A stretch of DNA of 32,553 nt, taken from positions 66,896-99,448 of the forward strand of contig JAOAJL010000003.1 of NCBI GenBank assembly GCA_026414185.1, written 5' to 3'. Every line of letters starts with the position of its first letter. The first letter of the stretch is position 1. Of the stretch, positions 1-7,274 are shown in pieces. The position numbers were made by a program, and so were the translations under genes. This DNA is from Microcaldota archaeon. Lineage in GTDB: Archaea > Micrarchaeota > Micrarchaeia > Anstonellales > Anstonellaceae. The notes beneath the pieces are model-generated. The model was not told the DNA's origin. It saw only the letters and a program-made list of their open reading frames with translations, and ran no database searches.

Positions 1-204
1 GCCGTCATCAATCCTGAAAAGCTGGCCCCTAATCTCCTCGCCGCATTTTTTCTCAAGCACCTCAACGCTCTCAAGGGCAGGGGTTTCCATGGGGACAAAG
101 CCGAAGCTGCGATAAACCTCCTTGATCGCCTCAATTACCTCTTCTCTCTGCCGCATCTCGTCGGGCAGAAAGTCGCGCATCCCTTTTGGTGGCAGGTAGT
201 CCAT
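1..204 (-). CDS. hisS: Histidyl-tRNA synthetase, N-terminal part (runs off the window)
   Basis: Sixty-eight codons read from an ATG at 204 to the window edge with no stop, so the C-terminal part of the gene lies outside. The protein begins MDYLPPKGMRDFLPDEMRQR, which is the class II HisRS N-terminal signature (PKGxRDxLP) followed by the helix that leads to motif 1 and the YRSFGFVPMETPALE segment. The enzyme attaches histidine to tRNA-His in the cytoplasm. A TATA-like ATAAATAG on the minus strand (233 to 226) starts 29 bases before the ATG, so the transcript may be leaderless. The motifs 2 and 3 cannot be checked here. The assignment rests on the first 68 residues but these are very characteristic. 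Confidence 0.9.
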   Translation of the reverse strand, partial: MDYLPPKGMRDFLPDEMRQREEVIEAIKEVYRSFGFVPMETPALESVEVLEKKCGEEIRGQLFRIDDG

Positions 205-225
205 GTGAGGTTGATGCCAAAAAGC

Positions 226-233
226 CTATTTAT
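226..233 (-). promoter_or_regulatory. TATA box of hisS
   Basis: The minus strand reads ATAAATAG, and its first base is 29 bases upstream of the hisS ATG. Archaeal TATA boxes sit about 25-30 bases before the transcription start, so this would start the mRNA at or next to the start codon. No clear Shine-Dalgarno sequence lies in front of the ATG, which fits a leaderless message. Confidence 0.5.
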
Positions 234-243
234 CCTTATCCCC

Positions 244-552
244 TCACTTCACGTTGGCGCTCACCCACTCGCGCAGTGCCTCCTTCGTCGCCGCCCCTAC
301 CCGCCGCGCAACCTCTCTTCCGTCTTTGAGGAGAACAAGAGTCGGTATGGATGAAACCTCAAAGCGCTCAGCCAATTGGGGCTCCTGGTCAACGTTGACC
401 TTGGCAAACTTCACCCCCTTTATCTCGCCTGAGAGGGACTCAAAGACAGGCGCAAGCATCCTGCATGGACCGCACCATTCCGCCCAGAAATCAACAAGAA
501 CCGCCCCGGACCTTGTTTCCTTGTCAAAGTTTTCTCCGCTGAGCGCCAGCAT
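244..552 (-). CDS. Thioredoxin
   Basis: A 102-residue single-domain thioredoxin. The active site is W26-C27-G-P-C30 within DFWAEWCGPCRM, and the conserved cis-proline is P70 in SSIPTLVLL, so the redox site is complete. It has no signal peptide and should be a cytoplasmic disulfide reductase. The frame is open further upstream, but the ATG at 552 is chosen because GGGAGGTG (minus strand, 566 to 559) is an ideally spaced ribosome binding site and because the family begins here. An AT-rich stretch (TTTATTAT and TTTATTTC on the minus strand, about 575-593) lies between it and scpB, so it probably has its own promoter. No thioredoxin reductase is seen in the window. Confidence 0.93.
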   Translation of the reverse strand: MLALSGENFDKETRSGAVLVDFWAEWCGPCRMLAPVFESLSGEIKGVKFAKVNVDQEPQLAERFEVSSIPTLVLLKDGREVARRVGAATKEALREWVSANVK

Positions 553-598
553 GCAAAACACCTCCCAAACAAAGTGAAATAAAGAATAATAAACGCTC

Positions 599-1060
599 CT
601 ACTGCTGCCCGAAGTATTCCTTGAATTTCGCCGTGGTGCTAAGCGCGCTTGTCCTGCCAGCCTTTTTCTGCTGGACAAAGCCCTTTTCAACAAGCTCGGC
701 GACATCCTCGTATATCCCTCCGCCCAGCTTCAAAAAAAGCTGGCGTTTTGTTATGCCCTCATTCTTTGCGATGTAGGCGAGAGTGCGGAGCGCATGCCTG
801 CTTATCTCCGCGGCTGAGGCAAATTCCTTCACCGCAGGGACATAGCGTAGCCTAACGCGCATGTAGTACTTTCCGTCCTCATCCACAATCTCAATCGCGC
901 TTCCCCCGCGCTCATAGGCGTCCTGCACTGCCCTGATTCTCTGCTGCACAAAGCCAGGCGCGGCAACCCCTATCAGCCTGCCAAGCTCCTGCAGCGAAAG
1001 CGGCCTGCTGGACATGAAAAGCGCCGCCTCAATAATCCGCTCCGCCTCTTCGTTTTCCAT
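599..1060 (-). CDS. scpB: Segregation and condensation protein B (ScpB)
   Basis: About 153 residues in ScpB order: tandem winged-helix domains, the first beginning EEAERIIEAALFMSSRPLSLQELGRLIG and the second ISRHALRTLAYIAKNEGITKRQLFLKLG. ScpB dimers bind ScpA and help load or stabilise SMC on DNA for chromosome compaction. It follows scpA on the same strand. The ATG at 1060 matches the family start. An in-frame TTG at 1105 overlaps the scpA stop (TTGA) and would add 15 residues by translational coupling; this alternative cannot be excluded. The C-terminus ends shortly after the second winged helix, without the long tail some bacterial ScpBs have. No smc gene is in the window. Confidence 0.88.
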   Translation of the reverse strand: MENEEAERIIEAALFMSSRPLSLQELGRLIGVAAPGFVQQRIRAVQDAYERGGSAIEIVDEDGKYYMRVRLRYVPAVKEFASAAEISRHALRTLAYIAKNEGITKRQLFLKLGGGIYEDVAELVEKGFVQQKKAGRTSALSTTAKFKEYFGQQ

Positions 1061-1101
1061 GCTCCCATCCCGAAGGTCTGGCTGCACCTGTCGCTGAAAG
1101 C

Positions 1102-1905
1102 TCAATCCCCTTCCTTCTTTCCGCCACTTGTTTCCTCGCGCACCCTTATGAATATTTCGCCGAAGAACTTTTCCTGGAACAGCGAAATCTTCCTGTCCTG
1201 CGCAAGATGAAGCAGGGGAAGGAGGACATCTATAATCTCCACAGGGGTGCGGCTGGAAAGGAGGGAAGAAAAAAGCACAAGCCCCTCAGAATCCTTTTTT
1301 TCAAGCACGCGCTGATAAAGCTCAGCCATCTTCTTTTCAATGCTGACCTCCGGAAGCTGTATGTTCATAACAGAGGGAATCTCTATTTTCTGCGCCCTCT
1401 CCTCGCGCTTTTTCTGCTCCTCAAAGACCTTCTCCATGGCAAGCAGAAGCTCGTCAAGAGTCACCATCCTTTTGGGCGGTATGCGCGTTTTTAGCTCCAA
1501 GACAGGTATTACCTCGGGCGCCGCATCCTCCGCCACATAGGTCTCCTCCACGACCTCCTGCGCCTGCTCCTCAAAGCGCAGCGCCTCCGACTTGAATCGG
1601 ATGAGTATGGCTGCGGCGAGGATGAGGTTGGCAGGGATGCGCAAGTCCAGCATCTCCATCCTGCGTATCCTCTCCAAGTAGCCTGTCGCTATCTCGGTTA
1701 TGTCAATGTTCCACGGGTCAAGCCTCTTGGCGGCTACAAGGTCAAGAAGCATCTCGCGCCAGGTGGGGAATTCCACAAGCTTCTCAAGCTTCAAATCCTC
1801 GTCTTTGAGTCTGTCCAGGCTTACCCTGCCTTCGGAGTCCCCTATGCTTTCCGCCTCCTCCCCGCCTGCTGAAAGCCCGCCCTCCTCTTCGCCAAGCCCG
1901 CCCAT
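1102..1905 (-). CDS. scpA: Segregation and condensation protein A (ScpA), kleisin
   Basis: A 267-residue kleisin. The first 40 residues are acidic and glycine-rich. The ScpA core follows: FPTWREMLLDLVAAKRLDPW, then the helix ending in LRIPANLILAAAILIRFKSE. A charged linker (about 150-190) leads to a C-terminal winged helix (about 195-260: VSIEKKMAELYQRVLEKK through RKISLFQEKFFGEIFIRV) that would bind the SMC head. The frame continues upstream but would run into the divergent gene, so the ATG at 1905 is preferred; GGAGG lies about 15 bases upstream and an A/T-rich AATAAAAA (minus, 1936 to 1929) could be its TATA element. It acts with scpB just downstream, in the archaeal SMC complex. Confidence 0.9.
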   Translation of the reverse strand: MGGLGEEEGGLSAGGEEAESIGDSEGRVSLDRLKDEDLKLEKLVEFPTWREMLLDLVAAKRLDPWNIDITEIATGYLERIRRMEMLDLRIPANLILAAAILIRFKSEALRFEEQAQEVVEETYVAEDAAPEVIPVLELKTRIPPKRMVTLDELLLAMEKVFEEQKKREERAQKIEIPSVMNIQLPEVSIEKKMAELYQRVLEKKDSEGLVLFSSLLSSRTPVEIIDVLLPLLHLAQDRKISLFQEKFFGEIFIRVREETSGGKKEGD

Positions 1906-2016
1906 GGAACCGTATTTTCCTCCCTGCCTTTTTATTGGTGAGCCTGCGCCCCAAAATAGATTAAAAAGACCTTGCTGGCTATATCCCTCGGAAGAGCCAG
2001 CCGCCCTCCGGAGAAG

Positions 2017-2517
2017 ATGGACATGGAAAAAACAAAGTCCGTTGATGAGCTTACAGATGAGACGATAAAGGCAGGCGGCTACCTTGCCAATCTTTACTTT
2101 GACCTGCATTCCAAGTCCGCAGAGGAGGTAAAGGCGCTCATGGTGGGCTTCATTGGCAAGCTCACAAAAGAGCGGGGCGTGGTCTATGCGGTGGGGGAGA
2201 TTGACCAGCCGCAGGAGAAGGACGGAATTTGGTCAACTTGGGCGGAAGTCAAGCTTCTGGCAGAGGATTTTTCCACCCTGGTGCGCCTTGCCGCCCAATA
2301 CTCGCCGATAGGCGTTGAAATACTCAGGCCCGACGCGGTGCGCCTGAGCAACGGCGAGGCGCAGGGGATACTGCTTGACATCTCGCAGACATCGCAGAAC
2401 TTCACGCGGCTGATAATGGAGCGGGTCCTGTCAAAAGAGGAGGCAGAGCAGTTCAGGAAAAAGATGCAAAGCAGGGCGGAGCTTGGAAGGAAGATTTTGG
2501 AAAGGAAGGGCAAATAG
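2017..2517 (+). CDS. Conserved archaeal-type protein of unknown function
   Basis: A 166-residue soluble protein that I cannot assign. It starts with helical segments (DELTDETIKAGGYLANLYFDLH and SAEEVKALMVGFIGKLTKERG). A beta-rich middle with YAVGEIDQP and WSTWAEVKLLAEDFSTLVRLAAQYSPIGVEILRP follows, then a charged C-terminal helix with RVLSKEEAEQFRKKM. There are no cysteines or membrane segments. The ATG at 2017 has GGAGAAG directly upstream; another ATG at 2023 is possible. It is divergent from scpA, with TTAAAAAG at 1961 as a plausible TATA box. The KaiC-like ATPase begins 12 bases after its stop, so the two are probably co-transcribed and may work together. That link is inferred only from position. 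Confidence 0.8.
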   Translation: MDMEKTKSVDELTDETIKAGGYLANLYFDLHSKSAEEVKALMVGFIGKLTKERGVVYAVGEIDQPQEKDGIWSTWAEVKLLAEDFSTLVRLAAQYSPIGVEILRPDAVRLSNGEAQGILLDISQTSQNFTRLIMERVLSKEEAEQFRKKMQSRAELGRKILERKGK

Positions 2518-2528
2518 CAGGTGCTTTC

Positions 2529-3269
2529 ATGGAAAGCCAAAGGGTGAAGTCTGGCATAGACGGGCTTGACAGGATGCTTTCCGGCGGCTTCATAAGAAAC
2601 AGCGTTGTTGCCGTCGCAGGCGGGACGGGCTGCGGAAGGACCACCTTCGTCTCCCAGTTCCTTGTGAAAGGCGCGACTGATTTCGGCGAGCCAGGGCTTT
2701 TCCTTTCATTTGACGAGCAGAAGGAAACCCTGTTTTCCAACCTGATGCAGTTTGGCTGGGACCTGCACAAGCTTGAGCGCGAACAGAAGATTGTCTTCAT
2801 TGAGTATCCGCAAAGCGAGCTTGCCGAGTTTGCAGACCAGGAGTCCGCAATCCAGGACCTAATAGACTCGCTTGGAATCAGGCGCGTGGTCATTGACTCA
2901 ATAACCCCCTATGCTCTTCTTTTTTCCAATCCGGAGGAAAGGAGGCTCAACACCCTCAAGCTTGTCAGCGCCGTGAAGAAGTGGAGGGTGACTGCTCTGA
3001 TTTCGGCAGAGGTGGCGCCTGGATATGAAAGCGGCTTTCCTCACACGGTTTCAGGGGTGGAGTCATTTTCCGACGGCTTCATCCACATACTTTTCGCCTC
3101 AAAGGGCGGAAGGCGCAGGCGCATGATTGAGATAATCAAGATGCGCGGAAGCAGCCACGAGCATGAGCTTCGCGAGGCGAACATAACCTCAAAGGGCTTC
3201 TCAGTGGGCTCTGTGTCGGAGGATGCGGAAAAAAAGCGCAAGAGGGCGGAACAGGATGAACAGCATTGA
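2529..3269 (+). CDS. KaiC/RecA-superfamily ATPase-like protein with arginine in place of the Walker A lysine
   Basis: A 246-residue single KaiC-like domain. The opening SGIDGLDRMLSGGF is the family's hallmark. The P-loop reads AGGTGCGRTTF (residues 30-40), so the invariant lysine is arginine (R37, codon AGG at 2637-2639). The SFDEQ segment (about 59-63), which in KaiC carries catalytic acidic residues, and a Walker B strand (RRVVIDSITP, about 119-128) are present. The C-terminal tail is basic and charged (EDAEKKRKRAEQDEQH). Archaeal single-domain KaiC homologues are ATP-binding regulators with mostly unknown partners. The R37 change suggests weakened or altered ATP hydrolysis. The last 14 bases overlap the trpS start, implying co-translation. 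Confidence 0.88.
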   Translation: MESQRVKSGIDGLDRMLSGGFIRNSVVAVAGGTGCGRTTFVSQFLVKGATDFGEPGLFLSFDEQKETLFSNLMQFGWDLHKLEREQKIVFIEYPQSELAEFADQESAIQDLIDSLGIRRVVIDSITPYALLFSNPEERRLNTLKLVSAVKKWRVTALISAEVAPGYESGFPHTVSGVESFSDGFIHILFASKGGRRRRMIEIIKMRGSSHEHELREANITSKGFSVGSVSEDAEKKRKRAEQDEQH

Positions 3270-4338
3270 CCCTTGGGCAGCCGAGCAGTCAATTGACTAC
3301 TCCAAGCTTTTTGACGAGTTTGGGATGTCCAGGCTCACTCCCGAGATTGTCCGCAAGCTTGACTTTTATCTGGCGCGCCGAGGCATACTCTTTGCGCACC
3401 GCGACTTGGATTTGTGGCTTAGGGATGCCGAGGAGGGAAAGCCGGTTGCGGTTATGTCCGGCATAAAGCCATCCTCCGAATTCCACCTCGGAAGCAAGCT
3501 GACCGCAGAGGAGCTTGTCTTCTTCCAGAAGAAGTTCGGCGCCAAGGTTTTCTTCTGCGTGGCTGACCTGGAGGCATACGCGGACAACGGGCTGCCCCTT
3601 GAGCAGACGCACGAAACCGCAGTTTCAAACGTCGCCGACCTGCTTGCTCTGGGGCTTGACGAAAAGAACGCATACATCTACAAGCAGTCGCAGGAGAGGC
3701 GGGTGATGCAGATGGCATACATCTTCTCAAGGCGCGCGACTCCCGCCATGCTCCGCGCAATCTACGGGGAGCGCAACTACTCGCTTTATTTCGCCGCCCT
3801 CACGCAGGTGGGCGACATCCTCCTTCCACAGCACGAGGATTTCGGGGGGCAGAAGCGGACCATAGTCCCCGTCGGGGTGGACCAGGACCCGCACATACGC
3901 TTTGCGCGCGACATCGCATTCAAGGAGAAGTTCCTTCTTCCGGGGGCGACTTATCACCGCATAATGCGCTCGCTTCGGGGCGAAAGCAAGATGAGCAAGC
4001 GCGAGCCGGATTCCACCCTGATGCTTTCCGATTCGCCCGAAGTGGCAAAAAAGAAGCTGATGAACGCATTCTCAGGCGGGCGCGCCACGGCAGAGGAGCA
4101 AAGAAGGCTTGGGGGGGAGATTGAAAAAGACATGCTCTACGAGGTGATGCGCTTCCACTTCATCCAGGACGACAGGCTTCTGCAGGAGATGTCGGATGAC
4201 ATGACATCAGGCAGGATGCTGACTGGGGAATACAAGGAGAAGTGGATTCCCTATGCCTTGAATTGGCTTAAGGCGCACCAGGAAAAGAAGAGGCAGATGC
4301 TCCCCAAGGCGCGCAAGATTTTGCAGCAGATGGGCTAA
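3256..4338 (+). CDS. trpS: Tryptophanyl-tRNA synthetase
   Basis: A 360-residue class I synthetase of the archaeal/eukaryotic TrpRS type. It opens with the NSIDPW... and LFDEFG segment and continues with RRGILFAHRDLD before the Rossmann fold. The HIGH-equivalent is FHLGS (residues 76-80), with serine where the second histidine is usual. ADLEAYADNG and VGVDQDPHIRFARDIA are TrpRS signatures, and the KMSKS-equivalent is KMSKR (245-249). The C-terminal helical segment with NAFSGGRATAEEQRRLGG and SGRMLTGEYKEKW is typical of TrpRS and not TyrRS. The ATG at 3256 overlaps the KaiC-like gene by 14 bases. The enzyme charges tRNA-Trp in the cytoplasm. The altered HIGH histidine is unusual. Confidence 0.92.
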   Translation: MNSIDPWAAEQSIDYSKLFDEFGMSRLTPEIVRKLDFYLARRGILFAHRDLDLWLRDAEEGKPVAVMSGIKPSSEFHLGSKLTAEELVFFQKKFGAKVFFCVADLEAYADNGLPLEQTHETAVSNVADLLALGLDEKNAYIYKQSQERRVMQMAYIFSRRATPAMLRAIYGERNYSLYFAALTQVGDILLPQHEDFGGQKRTIVPVGVDQDPHIRFARDIAFKEKFLLPGATYHRIMRSLRGESKMSKREPDSTLMLSDSPEVAKKKLMNAFSGGRATAEEQRRLGGEIEKDMLYEVMRFHFIQDDRLLQEMSDDMTSGRMLTGEYKEKWIPYALNWLKAHQEKKRQMLPKARKILQQMG

Positions 4339-4352
4339 TTCCGCTGTTTTTT

Positions 4353-4366
4353 GTTTCACCTGAAAC
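4353..4366. promoter_or_regulatory. Palindrome beside a TATA box, possible operator
   Basis: GTTTCA and TGAAAC form a perfect inverted repeat with a two-base centre (CC). It ends five bases before the TATA box at 4372. A two-base loop is too short for an RNA hairpin terminator, so a dimeric DNA-binding regulator or a BRE-overlapping site is more likely. No other copy of this palindrome was noticed in the window, so the evidence is one site only. Confidence 0.35.
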
Positions 4367-4371
4367 AGAGC

Positions 4372-4379
4372 TTTAAATA
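4372..4379 (+). promoter_or_regulatory. TATA box of the helical unknown gene
   Basis: TTTAAATA is a canonical archaeal TATA element. It would start transcription near 4400, giving a leader of about 25 bases that holds the ribosome binding site GGGGTGAG in front of the ATG at 4425. Confidence 0.6.
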
Positions 4380-4424
4380 GCAAAAGCCGCCTCTCCATTT
4401 GCCGGATTTTGCGGGGTGAGTGGC

Positions 4425-4892
4425 ATGAATGCTCTGAACCAAAAAATAGGGCAAAGCGCGGAAAGCGCTGCTTATTTTGGGAAAACCAAGGCAAACCAAG
4501 AGCTGGTAAGACGCATGTTTATGCACCTGAAAGAGAGGAACTACGCAGCATTGGAGGAGATGCACAAGAAGGGGCTCCTTCCGAAAGATTACCTTCTGCA
4601 CATTACCGTGAAATTCCTTGCCGACACAAATGAAAGAAACAGCGACGCGAGCCACGTCCGCGAGCTTATGAGAATAGGCGGAATCTCGGAACGCGAAATA
4701 TACGAGCATGCCAAGCAGCTTGCAAATCTCAAGCTGGAGCGCGGCAAGCCGCAGCGAGCACTGGAGTATCTGCAGGTGGTTTTCAAGTATGCCGACACGG
4801 AAAGCCACCAGGTAAGCTGCGATGCGCAGAAAATGCATGCCGATGCCATAGAATTGCGCGACAAGATAGAATACTGCCTTTCGCAAAAATAA
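4425..4892 (+). CDS. Small all-helical protein of unknown function
   Basis: A 155-residue protein predicted from its sequence to be almost entirely helical, with repeating helix pairs such as ELVRRMFMHLKERNYAALEE, SHVRELMRIGGISEREIYEH and RGKPQRALEYLQVVFKYA. The spacing resembles TPR-like helical hairpins, which are protein-binding scaffolds, but the match is loose. I do not recognise the family. There is no signal peptide or membrane segment. ATG 4425 is chosen over the GTG at 4416 because GGTGAG lies just in front of it. It has its own TATA box and an adjacent palindrome, so it is probably transcribed apart from trpS. It converges on the next gene with 16 bases between stops. Confidence 0.78.
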   Translation: MNALNQKIGQSAESAAYFGKTKANQELVRRMFMHLKERNYAALEEMHKKGLLPKDYLLHITVKFLADTNERNSDASHVRELMRIGGISEREIYEHAKQLANLKLERGKPQRALEYLQVVFKYADTESHQVSCDAQKMHADAIELRDKIEYCLSQK

Positions 4893-4908
4893 GCCGTGCC
4901 CGCGGCTT

Positions 4909-5910
4909 TCAGTATTTTACCGCAAGCTTTGCCCTGGCGATTCTTGGCACGAAGGCGCAGCAGACCGCCGCCTCCACCTGCTCGCTTCTGTGCATCCTGC
5001 CGTGCGAAAACCAGCCAAGCGCCCCCTGCTTCCAGCCGATTTTTTCAATGCCCGTAAGCTGCCTTAGGGCTTCCGACAAGTCGCTTGAATCTCGCTTTAT
5101 CTTCTCTGCGATTGCGTTTGGGACTGCAAAACCCATCCCCGTTCCATAAGTGGCTTCTTCTCCGTCATATACGCAAGCCACCGTTATGTCAATGTGAAGC
5201 CCCCTTTTGAGCCTTGAAAACAGCCCCGATTCAATACCGATGGCATAATCGCATTTTCCCTTCGCCCTCTTCCATGCCGCCTTCGCCCGATTCTCCGCCC
5301 CCCTGAAAGTTTGGCCGTCAAAGGGGTGCGCAGGCACGCCCGACTTTTCAGAGTGATGGAAAATTGCAAACTTGCCGCCAAATATCCTTTTGATTGCCCT
5401 TTCAGCCCCCTGCCTCTTTGTCGGGTTGTCGGTCGCAAGCTGCAGGCGAAGCGGCAAGAGAAGGCGGCCGCAAAGGTCTGTCCTGCCCTCGTAAATAGCG
5501 GCGCAGGATATCTTCTTCAAGTCCTCTCCGTAAAGAAGAGGCAGGCGGATTATTTCAAGGGGCAAGAGGCGCCTTTTGATTCGCCTGGCGTTTATCCTCT
5601 CCGCAACAGACGCCGTCTCCTCGCTTACAACTATGGCATCCGCCTCCATGTTTTCATCAGCCCCCCCAAACTCATCTTCTATCTGCACTATCCTGCAGCG
5701 CGAAAGGATGCCGAGCTTTTTCAAAGCCGCGCGAAGCCCTGCGAGCCTGCGCCGGTAAGGGAACGAGGGATAAAGCTTGTGGCTTCGGACGTAGCTGTCT
5801 GAGGTGAGGCCGACTGTTATCCTGCTGAACTTCCCGCACTCCGAAAGGAGCCTAAGATGCCCGCTGTGCACGTAGGTGAAAGTGCCTCCGATTATGCAGT
5901 GCCTGCCCAT
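4909..5910 (-). CDS. Fusion: archaeal phosphopantetheine adenylyltransferase + inosine/xanthosine triphosphatase (DUF84)
   Basis: A 333-residue protein with two enzyme domains. Residues 1 to about 150 form an archaeal PPAT-like nucleotidyltransferase with GGTFTYVHSGH (the HxGH nucleotide-binding motif), TVGLTSDSYV and YRRRLAGL; in CoA synthesis this joins AMP from ATP to 4'-phosphopantetheine. Residues about 156-333 form a non-canonical purine NTP phosphatase of the YjjX/DUF84 family: LATDNPTKRQGAERAIKRIF, SGVPAHPFDGQTFRGAENRA, YAIGIESGLF, and GFAVPNAIAEKI. This domain removes ITP and XTP. Both domains look complete. The gene begins five bases after the glycosyltransferase stop, so it is probably the last gene of that operon. 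Activity of both domains is inferred from motifs only. Confidence 0.87.
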   Translation of the reverse strand: MGRHCIIGGTFTYVHSGHLRLLSECGKFSRITVGLTSDSYVRSHKLYPSFPYRRRLAGLRAALKKLGILSRCRIVQIEDEFGGADENMEADAIVVSEETASVAERINARRIKRRLLPLEIIRLPLLYGEDLKKISCAAIYEGRTDLCGRLLLPLRLQLATDNPTKRQGAERAIKRIFGGKFAIFHHSEKSGVPAHPFDGQTFRGAENRAKAAWKRAKGKCDYAIGIESGLFSRLKRGLHIDITVACVYDGEEATYGTGMGFAVPNAIAEKIKRDSSDLSEALRQLTGIEKIGWKQGALGWFSHGRMHRSEQVEAAVCCAFVPRIARAKLAVKY

Positions 5911-5915
5911 CCAAT

Positions 5916-7274
5916 CTACCAGGTGTATTTAACCCCAAAAAGCTCGTAAAGATAGCTGACCAAAAAGACAAACCCGATGAAAAACGGATAGACCCACAAA
6001 AGAAGGAGCAGCGGCAGCAGGTGCCTCGCCCTTATCTTCTCATCGGCTATCTCAAAGCTTTTGACCAAAAAGTAGGTCCATATCGCCATTGAGAAAATTC
6101 CCAGTATCCATGCGGACTGGAAAGTCAAAAGCCCGTATGCTATGCCGGTCGCCCCTGCGGCAAGCCCGCCGGAGAGATTGAAAAAGAAAGGCGAAATCCA
6201 GTCAAGCAAGTTCCTGCCCCAGAAAAAGAGGGTCCAGGCGGTAAAAAGCGCGGCAAAAAACCCGCTCCCGAGCATCGTCGGAAGGACAAAGAAGCCAAAG
6301 TCGCCGTGCTTCGGGTTGAAAAACAGGTCTGAATAGCGCAGCATGTTCATGATGCCGCCGCGATACCAGCGAAGCCTCTGCCTGTAAAGGCGGTAGAGGT
6401 CCGAGGGCACCTCTGTCCACACGCGCGCATCATGGCAGGCGGCTATGCGGTAGCCCATCTTTTGCATGCGCAGGGCTATCTCCAGGTCCTCGCTTAGGTT
6501 CTTCTCGTCAAATCCACCAAGCTTCTCCAGCACAGACTTGCGGTAGAAGGCAGTGGGGCCCGGCGTGACGTATATCCCGTCTATGTGCGCAATCACCCTG
6601 AAAAAGAAGCCGAACGAAACCCAGTATTCTATCTCCTGGATGCGCTGGAGTATCGTCTTGGGCTCATTGACGCAGATGAAAACCACCACCGCCCCCACAT
6701 TTTCCTTCTCATAAAAATGCTTCATTGCCTTCAGCAGTGTGTCTTTCTCAGGGTAGGTGTCCGAATCCACGCAGCCTATCACTTCGCCTTTTGCGGCGGC
6801 AATCCCGCAGTTGAGGGCGCAGGACTTTCCCATGTTGCGCGGGTTTTTGAGGAGCCGTATCCCCTTCTCCTTTTTCAAAAGCTCATACGAGCCATCGGTT
6901 GAGCCGTCCTCCACGACAATTATCTCAAAAGGGCTCGGGTATTCCATCTTCTTGCAGGCATCTATGCACCGGAAGATGGTCGCCTTGCTGTTGTAGGAGG
7001 GGATTACTATGCTTACAGAAGGATAGCGCTTTGGGGCAGGAAGGTGCTTTTCATCCCCAGCCCCCTCGCTCCAAATCACAAGGTAAGACGAGAAGATGAA
7101 AATGGAAAGAACCGCATAAATGGTGAAGACCAGCTGATAGGATATGGAGAGAAAAAGAAAAACGCAGAATGCCACCACCACAAGCCCGGCAAAGGCAAGG
7201 TCCCTTCTTGCCTCAAGCTCAAGCCGAGTTCGGGCAAACTCTTTTTTGCCAATCATCTTGCCGCCACCGGCCAT
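5916..7274 (-). CDS. Membrane glycosyltransferase, family 2 (cellulose synthase/poly-GlcNAc synthase-like)
   Basis: A 452-residue processive-type GT2. Two membrane helices (about 26-47 and 49-68) come first. The cytoplasmic GT-A domain follows: SIVIPSYNS, VEDGSTDG (D123), CVDSDTYP (D170 and D172 of the DxD motif), the catalytic LSEDLE (E262-D263) and QRLRW (299-303). At least three membrane helices follow from about 325 to 450. The QxxRW motif and flanking helices place it with synthases that make and export beta-linked polysaccharide, or with membrane glycosyltransferases making surface glycans. The product is not known. The ATG at 7274 directly abuts the previous stop; an ATG at 7256 is an alternative. 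Operon with the thioredoxin-fold gene upstream and the fusion gene downstream. Confidence 0.9.
   Translation of the reverse strand: MAGGGKMIGKKEFARTRLELEARRDLAFAGLVVVAFCVFLFLSISYQLVFTIYAVLSIFIFSSYLVIWSEGAGDEKHLPAPKRYPSVSIVIPSYNSKATIFRCIDACKKMEYPSPFEIIVVEDGSTDGSYELLKKEKGIRLLKNPRNMGKSCALNCGIAAAKGEVIGCVDSDTYPEKDTLLKAMKHFYEKENVGAVVVFICVNEPKTILQRIQEIEYWVSFGFFFRVIAHIDGIYVTPGPTAFYRKSVLEKLGGFDEKNLSEDLEIALRMQKMGYRIAACHDARVWTEVPSDLYRLYRQRLRWYRGGIMNMLRYSDLFFNPKHGDFGFFVLPTMLGSGFFAALFTAWTLFFWGRNLLDWISPFFFNLSGGLAAGATGIAYGLLTFQSAWILGIFSMAIWTYFLVKSFEIADEKIRARHLLPLLLLLWVYPFFIGFVFLVSYLYELFGVKYTW

Noticed and set aside
5926-5932. TTAAATA on the minus strand just before the PPAT fusion gene
   Set aside because: It lies only 16-22 bases before the ATG, so transcription would begin inside the gene. 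The five-base gap to the upstream gene favours one operon.
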